A stretch of DNA of 64,000 nt, taken from contig JAACJM010000056.1 of the NCBI GenBank assembly GCA_013368315.1, positions 124,001 to 188,000 on the forward strand, given 5' to 3'. Positions 55,444 through 64,000 of this stretch are shown here, piece after piece. The translations under genes and the position numbers were made by a program. How positions within the stretch are numbered: the first letter of the stretch is position 1; the number at the start of each line of letters is the position of its first letter. This stretch comes from Tetrapyrgos nigripes. Taxonomy: Eukaryota; Basidiomycota; Agaricomycetes; Agaricales; Campanellaceae. Under the pieces are notes generated by a model. That model was not told the origin of the DNA, searched no databases, and worked only from the letters and a program-made list of their open reading frames with translations.

Positions 55444-56310
55444 TCACGCAACTATCGTCCTTACTCTAATCATCCTACGAGTCTGATGGTCTTCGTAGCG
55501 ACCAGGTTGGACGGGCGCTGTCTGCATCGTCTTGAAGCGCCTCTTCACAGCAGCTCTGGGAAGTCTCCGCCCTGGCTGTTCTGGATATAAGTTCGCCTCC
55601 CGCTTCACCATCTGAGCTTGACTGGATTCGTTGGATGATGAGGGTTTCGTCGTGCTCTCGGTGGACTTCGGCGAGTCTTGTTGATCGTTGATTGACGAAT
55701 CGGAGGCTTTGTTGGTGCTGTAATCGGCGTTGCGAAATTGACGTCCCCAAAGCAATGTGACAGAAGCAGCTTGGTCCGGATCGGAGGATTGGACACCATC
55801 GAGTTGGCGTCTCGTGACGCCGTCTGGAACAGGACCAGAGGATGGTGAAGCAGGAGTCTCGACATGAAGAATGTCAACAGAGGCGTTATCGCGCTTGGCG
55901 GGTGCAACAGCAGGTATGGCAGCGGGTTGACTATCAGCATCGGAACCTGAAAACAGCAGGTCGAGCGGGGACGACGAGTCGTTTGAAGACGTATCGGTTG
56001 AATTATCAGCGTCCGTAGGAGCCGCATCACGTCTGACAGGCGCAGACGAGGTTGGAGCAGACGCTGCAAAGGCGGCTGCAGGACCAGACTCGCCAAGAAC
56101 AGGAGGTGGGAGGTCACGTTTGCGAGACGCAGGGTTTGAAAGTGCGGGATGTGAGGAAGAGAAATCAATGTTACGGGTGAACGCCGTTGAAGAATGACTT
56201 GTAGGATGTTTGTTGCTAACGTCTTCGCGAGGTAGACGAACTCGAATCTTGCCAGACACATTGGTGGCAGCCGAAAGGCAAAGGACGGATAAGAATAGGA
56301 TGAAACGCAT
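55444..56310 (-). CDS. Secreted precursor rich in dibasic Kex2 sites (288 aa)
   Basis: A single exon. The signal peptide MRFILFLSVLCLSAATNVSG is followed by a low-complexity Ser/Ala/Asp/Pro chain cut by dibasic pairs: RKR before DLPPP, RR before DAAPTD, KR before DNASVD, RR before QLDG, KR before EANL, then RR, KRR and RR near the end. Several sites are followed by Asp. Kex2-like proteases in the Golgi would cut it into peptides of 20-60 residues, as in Kex2-processed repeat proteins, although the segments are not clear repeats. It might instead be a structural wall protein. An upstream in-frame extension to 56544 lacks a signal peptide and was not used. Confidence 0.6.
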   Translation of the reverse strand: MRFILFLSVLCLSAATNVSGKIRVRLPREDVSNKHPTSHSSTAFTRNIDFSSSHPALSNPASRKRDLPPPVLGESGPAAAFAASAPTSSAPVRRDAAPTDADNSTDTSSNDSSSPLDLLFSGSDADSQPAAIPAVAPAKRDNASVDILHVETPASPSSGPVPDGVTRRQLDGVQSSDPDQAASVTLLWGRQFRNADYSTNKASDSSINDQQDSPKSTESTTKPSSSNESSQAQMVKREANLYPEQPGRRLPRAAVKRRFKTMQTAPVQPGRYEDHQTRRMIRVRTIVA

Positions 56311-57848
56311 ATTGGCGAGATGGGATAGCAATGGGACAAGAATCTCGAAAGGCGGGGAGAAGACAGATGGTACCTGGTGGTAGGAAGGAAAGATGCGCGT
56401 AGGGGTTGTCGCGTCCACAACACGCCTTATAGGCTCCACGTGATCGTTTCGGCGTTTTCCAGATTCTCCCGGTCTGCTGGTATTCCGAAAATTGCAATCC
56501 ACCCACTTCCACTCCTCGCTCTGCCACGAAACTTGGTACATCACTTCTGGAAACTCCCTGCCGGCTCTCTGTCAAGAACTCCGTTTCTTGCTTGTCTACG
56601 TCGCCCCCGTTGACGAGCTCGACCTTTTCCTTTCTTTTCCGCGTGTTACTGTGATAGTCACGCTTTCCCTAGTCTCCCCTGGGCAGACTCTTGGCTCGGT
56701 ACCCTCGCTCGCTTTCCCACTTGGCCAGCAGGCAAATTGAAAAAACCCGAAATAGCTCTGCGTAGCCAAATCTACCAGGCCACACCCGGTAGAGGTCAGT
56801 CAAAGCTCTCCTTCAGACGTGACAGGCCATACTCGTTAGAGGTCACTCCCAACAGTCAAAAGGTCAATACGGCGCACGTATACTGAGTGCCACCATCATT
56901 ATCATTCATTCTCATCCTCTCCTCACCCACGGACTCGGGTTGGCTCAGGCTACTGCTACTTGGACCACCTGTCACTCCTCCCCGTTCTTTACACGCAGCC
57001 GCATCTTTGCCATTAGGCTACCCTCTTACGAACAAGAGACTGCTCAGACCCTCGCGCACCCTCACCTCCTGCCCAGACATTGCCTACTGTTAGTCGGCTT
57101 CACTCTAGGAGCTTTATAGGTTAGAGTAGGCCCAGCGTTGTGTGCTGGCAGCATCCGTCGCCGTCATAATCTCCAAATTGTTCACTTCAGTGCATTATCA
57201 ATACATTTTCTTTCCCTACTACCGCAATACAGACGGTAAACCTGGCGGAATCCGGATTCTCTTCCTGCGGCGCCATTAATCTAGGTAGTGCTCCGACTTT
57301 CTTATTTGATACATTGCTTTTGGCGGCTATTTAACTCCTGTGTAGTCTTCGCCGTCCCCGAGGCGGATTGTCGATTATGTAGCTAGTTGATAGTCCCGGG
57401 AACGATGTATTGGATAGGTACATCGGGGTGCTTTCCGGAACCCGGCGTTCAGCACTTGGACCATGACCGTGGTAATAGAATCCCCCTCCTCCGCCTCTTC
57501 CTCCGATCACTGTTTTTTTTTTTTTTTTCCGACGGCCTAATACCTTCCTTTCTAAAGAGAGTCGGGGACAGTTTTCAACAGTATCTACTTCTGAACTAAT
57601 TGTTTTCCACAAACCCGTAAGACATGGGCGTCGACGATGCGATTGGTAGCTTAATCTGAACAGGCCTGCTAACTCCTACTGGTTCCTGGTTTATTAGGTA
57701 CATAGTATCAAAGACTCCGTGGTCAATGGTGTTAGTTTGAAATAACGAAGCAATACTTAGTACTAATAAACTTCCAATATCACAGGTCTGCCCTAGCTGG
57801 TGCTTAAAAGACGGCCCCTTCCTACCATTGATACTATCCCATTCCATC
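56311..57848. other. Long intergenic stretch
   Basis: About 1.5 kb between the precursor gene (minus) and the GMC pseudogene. Holds a run of sixteen T at 57513-57528 and C/T-rich promoter-like stretches. No gene recognised. Confidence 0.45.
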
Positions 57849-60447
57849 ATAAGTCCTCGCTCTCAATATTTCAAGCCTGTTTCTTAATCACGATCCTCCT
57901 CAGTGGTTTGGCGCAGTCGACGTCGCTCTACACTGATCCAAAAGATGTACCGACGAAGGAATATGACTTCAGTGACTCGTGGTTGGAGGTAAGTTTAAAG
58001 ACAGATTTTCTGTCCAACTTTGGACTGACTTGCTTTATCCATGCAAGCCGGTACTGCAGGAAATGTTATTGCCACTCGACTAAGCGAGGACCCCACTAAA
58101 AGTGTCTTGGTTATCGAAGCTGGCCTTGAGTGAGTAGTACATCCATTTCCCGTCATTCTCAAGGTCATTCGTTCTGAATTTTCTATATATTTTTTGATCA
58201 TGATATCTTCAGCGATACCAACGTCCTCCCCATCCACGTCCCATTCCTGATCAATCAAGGATCCATCGTTGACTGGAACTTCACCACTGTCCCTCAAAAA
58301 GAACTTAACAATCGGACGATCCCGGTCCCAAGGGGATTTGTACTCGGAGGGAGCAGTAGCATCAGTAAGTCGCATTCTGTATGGAAAAGGAAAGGACGAA
58401 ATGAATTAGAGTACTCAAAGATCTAATGATATGGACTCGTGGCTCAAAGACCTCTGGGATCATTATGCCAAGGTTACGGGTGACTCGGGCTGGCGCTGGG
58501 ACGCGCTGAAGAAATATTGGGACAAGGCAAGTACATACCTGGACTCAGCAGTAGTACTACCGTAATAAATTGTCTTTCTCTAACTACACATTACAGATTT
58601 CTACACTCGTTCCACCCACCTCAAATCCTGCCATTCCACCTCCCCCTCGAAACGACCCCACTTTATCAAACGGAAACGGACCTGTCCTTGTCACTCGACC
58701 TAATTTCCCAACCGAGCTTGATGACAAAGTGACCAGCGCGAGTACGCTTTTGCAACAAAAGAATTCGAGATTCAAGACTACGGTGGATATGAATACAGGG
58801 GATAGTATTGGATTCGGTAGGTATAAGCAAGCTCAGGACCATGAGGGTAACCCCTAGATAATCCACCAACACAGGATACAACCAAGAAACCACTGGACAT
58901 GGGGAACGCAGCTCTTCGGCCACTGCGTATCTCCATCCAGCTTTGAACAGCAAGCGCCGTAATCTTGACGTCTTAATTCAGACGAGGGTGATGAGGTTGT
59001 TGCAGTCTAGGAATACAGCGTTGAATTCGACGACTTCAAATGATCATTCGAGTGTTCCTCATTTTAATCAGGTGGAGGTCGCTCAGAGTGTTGATGGTAA
59101 GTGCACCTTCCTCGGGTTCATATTGGAGCTTGCACTAAACAGTCGTTTGCGTATCTGCAGGCCGTCTGTTCAAATTCAGTGCGAGAAACGAAATCATCCT
59201 GAGTTCCGGAGCAATAGGTGAGTCCCATCTCTTTCAGTTCACTGCCGATTTGGCGGTAAGCTTTCACAAGGAACCCCTCAATTACTCCTCTTAAGCGGAG
59301 TGGGCCCCAAGGATGAACTGAAAAGCTGGGAATTGATGTTGTCGCGGATAGACCCGCCGTTGGTAAGTGCTTACTGCGACCTTCATAGAGAAGAATTCCA
59401 AATTTTCTCGCTCAGGCAAAAACCTACGTGATCACCCTATGCTCGTAACGATCTACAACGTCAATTCTAACCAAACTTTCGACGATCTAATGAGGAATCC
59501 CGCTTTGAAAGAACAACTCCTCGAGCAATGGCAGAATAATAGGACTGGATTGTTTGCTAATACGCTGAGCAGTGTTCACGGTGTGTAAACACTTGCCAAT
59601 CCACGGACAAGAAGATTGTGACGCTTTCGTCAGGATTCATGAGATTGCCGGAGGATCGATTGAAAGGGGTACAAGACCCTGCGTCTGGTCCTCATGCGCC
59701 ACATCTTGAAATGTTTTTCGCCGTGAGTATGACCATTCAAGTTGACTGATGGATAGTAATCGACCTTTGTGATCAGGATGGCTTCTTACCTCTCTTTGAA
59801 CGATTACCTGCAAATGGCCATTTCATCACGGTCCGCAACGTCATCGTAGCGCCAAAATCCGGTGAGTACCACTAGAATTTGCTAACGAGAATATATTGTC
59901 GATGATCGTTTTCCGTCTTTGCCCATTACGATTATCAGTGGGCTCATTGACTCTCGCATCCGCTAACGGAGGAACGTTCACTCATCCCCTCATCAACTAC
60001 AACATATACGCCGACTCCTTCGACATCCAAGCGATGCTTCAAGCAATCAATGACACAGAAACTTTCTTATCTACGGCGCCTTGGACTCAAGATGACTTCA
60101 TCATCTCAGTCGCTGGACGAAATTCTACTAGTATCGGTACGAAGGAAGAGAAAATAGCATTCATGAGGAAAAATACCATCACTGTCTTCCATCCTATTGG
60201 GACGGCAAGAATGGGAAGAAAAGAGGAGGATGTTACGGATTCGAGGCTACTAGTACGAGGTCTGAAGGGTGTTCGAGTTGTTGATGCGAGTGTTTTTGTG
60301 AGTACTATTTTCTCGAGACAAATTTGAAGTACTTCTGATGCACATGTCTGTCAGCCTACCATACCGGAATGTCACCCTCAGGCAGTGGTGTATACTTTAG
60401 CAGAACGAGCGGCGGATATCATCAAAGAGGATCATGGGATGTTGTAA
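57849..60447 (+). pseudogene. GMC oxidoreductase pseudogene
   Basis: Nearly the whole gene is present: signal-like SLSIFQACFLITILLSGLAQ, AGTAGNVIATRLSEDP, PRGFVLGGSSSI, active-site HPIGTARMG and PTIPECHPQA, ending at 60447. It is broken at several points. There is no ATG in frame (AT-AAG at 57849 where ATG-AAG would fit). The Rossmann strand after EYDF (57968-57978) is out of frame. A base is missing in GSKDL near 58446 and another in KSLGID near 59325. The splice sites are otherwise kept, including a GC-AG intron (58527-58596). It is related to but distinct from the intact GMC gene 5 kb to the left. Confidence 0.8.
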
Positions 60448-61427
60448 ATTCGTATGACATAACCTCAATTGTTTTACGTTCAGACTTTCAGACTGTACAA
60501 TCATCCTTACGCTTCGCGCCCGGCGCTCACCCTCCCTGACTCTCCGTGGTATGGCCTTCATTGCCATATTCTTTTTCCTTTGTGAGGCTTTCTTTGATCA
60601 TGGGCACAAGGTACTTCATGCTTGGTATCATGGCCGAAGGCAAGGAGTTACCGGTCTCACCACAATCCTGAAAGTGCTTGATATGTCCGAGTCAGCATAA
60701 ATCATGTGTCATGCAAGTAGCGGAGACCGACAGCTGAAGGAAGATAGGGCAAAGAAGAATACTCGTATACCATAAACTGCGCTGATCACAGCCCGAGGCG
60801 GTTCACGCCGATTTCAAACTCCGCCGCACGGAGGCAATTCACGTAAATTGTTTAAGTATTATTTCCCACCCTTGCGCCTGCTCGGTAGAACTTGCCCAAC
60901 TTGTTTCTAGTCCATGGTTCGTTTCATACCTATAAGTCCTTAGGCCTTAATGTGCGTCTCCCAATATAGTTTCTTAGTCCGTGTGTACATAAGGATCAGC
61001 GAAATCCATTATCTGGATGGGCCATATGCAAGCCATACATCTATATCATTGATCAAACCAGCGTGATACCTCTCAATCCAGGCCCGCTAGAACCATAGCT
61101 CTCCGCAATGGGGTATGCGTCAAGCCAAAAAGCAAGACCCCCTCTCAGGTCTCAACATGTTTGAAATGGCACACAGAGTTTCATGACAAACGTCGATTCC
61201 GCCTTTCCTTTCCGTCCCTTGGACCTTCAACTCTTACTACCCTTCCCGAACGTTCAGAACGGTTCGGTCATGCGACACATCCTATAATTAAAACTTGCGT
61301 TCGACCGAAGCGTTTGCATGTGCTTCACCTCAAAAAGAAGCGAATAATTCGTCTTGCGATGTCATTTGGAAATCTGGGCATATAAAAGGATGGTGTTTCG
61401 CGGTGCCTTTCCTTTTCTCCCCAACTC
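60448..61427. other. Intergenic, promoter region of the GH92 gene
   Basis: About 980 bases; only the TATA element near the right end is recognised. Confidence 0.5.
61381..61387 (+). promoter_or_regulatory. TATA box of the GH92 gene
   Basis: TATAAAA 47 bases upstream of the ATG at 61428, in a CATATAAAAGGATGG context. Confidence 0.55.
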
Positions 61428-64000
61428 ATGGTCCTAACTGCGCTATCACTCGTTGCACTGCTCCTGCCAGGGGCGCTTGCCCAACCCTCTCCGGATGTAC
61501 AAAGGCGTATCGCACAGGCTATTGCCAACTCTGCCAATGTCACCAGCCCTGATTACACTGCATTCGTAAACCCTTTCATTGGAACTGGTGAGCTCTTGGT
61601 CCAAGCATGGCTCATATCGTGGACTGATTTTTGAACAGATAACTTTGGGGATGTATGGTGAGCTTAGGGGCGATTTGATGGAACACAGTATTGATTTAGT
61701 AAAAGTCCTGGGGCATCTATTCCATTCGGAATGGTACGTGATCTTCTATTGTATCCATACTCCGCGGAAGTTGAGCTTCGTGCAGGTCAAATTCTCCACT
61801 GACCTGACTGGGTACGCGCCGGCTGGTGAGCTCAGACCCTACAAACATCCGAGGTCTGTTTCTTACTCTCGTCAGGTTATGTGACGGATCCAACCCAAAA
61901 GATCCGTGGTCTTAGTCCCCTTCATGATAGTGGAACTGGATCTTCATTGGGTGAGACCGTTATCTACGTCGCTGACGTATATTTTCGGTACTGACACCCG
62001 TCACAGGCACGTATGGTAATTTTGAAATCATGCCCCTGCTTTGTCCAGGTGGTTTTGATAGATGCACCACCAGTCTCCTCGCCAGAGAGCGTTTCCGTAA
62101 GAATAACACAGATGGTGAGTTGACCCTATAATTGTTCTCACTTTACTCATATGACGACTTGGCTTCAGAGGCTTCTCCGGGTTACTTTGCTCAGACAATG
62201 GACAATGAGATCAAAATGGAAGCAACTTCGACAAGACGCGCCGGACTCGAAAGGTTCACTTTCCCCAAAGGATCGAAGCCGTATTTTGTTCTTGGTCAGG
62301 ACTCAGAATTTTGTCCACTGATTCTTTAAGTAACTATCTCATATTCTGCCTTTAGACCTTGCAAACGATCTTCCCAATTCTTTCGCTGGCGGGCAGTTGA
62401 ATATCGATCCGCAAAACGGCCGTATAACTATCAGTGGTTCATACGGATCCAGGTATATTTTCTATAGCTATGTCATGATATCTTTCGGTGTCTGATTATG
62501 GACCTCGCATCCTCCAGTTTCGGGCCTACTTCGTTCAATTATAGGGCCTTCGCGTGCTACGATCTTCTTAACGGAAACCAACAGCTCGATGAGTATGGTG
62601 TATGGACAGCTGATATGTATGTTATTCTTGTCTTGTCGGCACAAAATTGTTCTCATCTCGTCATTGTCCAGTCATGGTCTTGATGCAAAAGGACTGGGGC
62701 TTACTCAACTCAATTACACTCGGAATTTGATTGGAGACCATTATCAGTCAGGCGCGCTATTTTCCTACAAGGGCACGCCCTCAACTATCACCATACGTGT
62801 CGGAATATCCTTCATATCCACCGACCAAGCATGTTCCAACGCAGAAACTGAAGTAGGCTCCTCTTCCTTCGAGGACATCATGAACCAGAGCAAAGCACTG
62901 TGGAACGAGAAGCTTAGCAAGATCGAGCTCGACATCGCCAATACCCCACCTAATGTGACAGAGATGCTCTATTCATCACTTTATCGCTCATTCCTCACTC
63001 CAGTGAGCAGTTCCGTCAATTTTTGTAAAACTTCTATTTGTTGATGCAATTTTCATATAGAACAATGCAACTGGCGAGGCGCAGGGACAGTTCCTCGGCA
63101 CGAGCTCCTTCTATTTCGATTCCCTGTATTGCAGGTCAGTCGTGGTGTCAAACATTCTGTTATCAAAGATCTGACGATGTTGCGCCGCAGTTGGGATACA
63201 GTATGTCTTTGTAGTATTCCAATGTCCTTTCGCTGATCATTTTGCCTAGTTCCGGACCTTTTATCCTCTCATGACTCTTCATTCGCCTGTGGAGTATTCC
63301 CAAATCTTAGACAGCTACATCGATGCATTCCGCAAGAGAGGTTGGATGCCTGAGTGCCGGTGTGTTTTCTTGACCTGCTCAAAAGCATAGACATAAAAAC
63401 TCACTTCTCGCTTCAAAGCGCCAACAACCTGCCAGGTTGGACGCAAGGAGGTTCGAGTGCTGACAATATTGCATCTCAGTTCGCTATCAACTACCATAAC
63501 GAGGCTCAGCGTCTGGGTATAGATTTGAACGAGCTCTATTCTGCTTTGCTAGCAGATGGTGATGTGAACCCTCCTGAATGGAATATTGAAGGAAGAGAGG
63601 TCAATGTTTACAAGTAAGTAGGAATTATCAATTAGTGATGCTTACCGACAATCTGGCTAGGCAATTTGGTTTTGTGCCGTTTGCTGTTCTTGACACAGGT
63701 AGCACTGGCCGTCAGACCAGGGAAGGTAGCAGGACTCTTGAAGTATTGCGAATCTTCTTTTCTTACTGCTTGAATTCTGACTGCTCTTGGTCCAGTACGC
63801 CTTTGAGGACTTCGGCATACGTCAAGTTGCCAAGCTTCTTGGTCATTCTGATGACGAAGAGAGGTATCTCAATCGTTCTTTGGTGAGTCTATCTGACATG
63901 AACCTTACGATTACTGTTACTGAACAGTAGTACTCTTTGTAGTTCTATCGCAATGTTTGGGATCCTTCAGTTGTGAGCGACGGTTTCAAAGGTTTGTGGT
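61428..64000 (+). CDS. GH92 alpha-1,2-mannosidase, secreted (3' end outside window)
   Basis: At least 17 exons, from 61428-61587 to one starting at 63943 and running off the window. Signal peptide MVLTALSLVALLLPGALAQ. Family blocks: FVNPFIGTDNFGDVC, PGASIPFGMVKFSTD, GLSPLHDSGTGSSLGTYGNF, VLDLANDLPNSFAGGQ, GVWTADIHG, LYSSLYRSFLTPNN, YCSWDTFRTFYPLM, RGWMPECRANNLPGWTQGGSSADN, and SRTLEYAFEDF. GH92 enzymes are calcium-dependent exo-mannosidases that trim N-glycan mannose. The enzyme is probably extracellular and acts on glycoprotein mannan. Exon 12 has only 10 bases (63191-63200, WDT). All reading phases join up to the window edge. Confidence 0.9.

Noticed and set aside
55605..56423. 272-codon minus-strand frame overlapping the secreted precursor
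   Set aside because: Same strand, other frame; Leu/Pro/Arg bias is the shadow of the Ser/Ala/Asp-rich real frame, and it has no signal peptide or motif.
1..64000. tRNA, rRNA or prokaryotic operon structure
   Set aside because: No cloverleaf, rRNA block or Shine-Dalgarno-spaced gene run was found; gene structure is eukaryotic throughout.

Overview
The window is nuclear DNA of a filamentous basidiomycete, most likely an agaric (Agaricomycetes). The genes are densely packed on both strands and are cut by many introns of about 50-65 nt with GTRNGY donors and CTNAY-like branch points. They belong to families typical of that group: F-box proteins, BTB proteins, DUF-type seven-helix membrane proteins, secreted GMC oxidoreductases and GH92 mannosidases. 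Exon coordinates in the entries were derived by hand from splice signals, reading phase and family similarity. For nearly every complete model the summed exon length is a multiple of three.

Layout. 1-724: 5' part of methionine aminopeptidase 1 (minus strand), with an apparent 2-nt micro-exon. 1206-24053: an array of nine related BTB/POZ-type genes, five on the plus strand and then three plus one on the minus strand, all sharing two intron positions. Between them lie an SDR remnant, a single-pass membrane protein gene with a frameshift, a bacterial-type PARG, a TMEM223-like mitochondrial protein and a tandem duplication of a class II aldolase gene. The duplication junction has created a chimeric reading frame. 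24285-34631: housekeeping genes (TRAPP subunit Trs31, a large F-box protein with a SUMO-motif tail, a monoacylglycerol-lipase-like hydrolase, clathrin light chain, thymidylate synthase, GEP4-like phosphatase). 35006-39092: a segmental duplication of an F-box gene, with one intact copy and one decayed copy. 39178-46261: an unknown small gene, LCP5/neuroguidin, a seven-helix membrane protein, dTMP kinase, a minisatellite and a GPI-type cysteine-rich secreted protein. 46262-47480: repeat-rich, probable transposon debris. 47481-64000: an F-box/LRR-like protein, an AAO-type GMC oxidoreductase, a coclaurine-N-methyltransferase-like enzyme, a small membrane protein, a Kex2-site-rich secreted precursor, a decayed second GMC gene and the 5' part of a GH92 alpha-mannosidase that runs off the right edge.

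How the genes work together. Thymidylate synthase and dTMP kinase are consecutive steps to dTDP. GEP4 (cardiolipin pathway) and the TMEM223-like protein point to mitochondria. Trs31 and clathrin light chain act in vesicle traffic. The remainder is accessory sequence shaped by local duplication and decay. No CRISPR array, tRNA, rRNA or prokaryotic-style system was seen.
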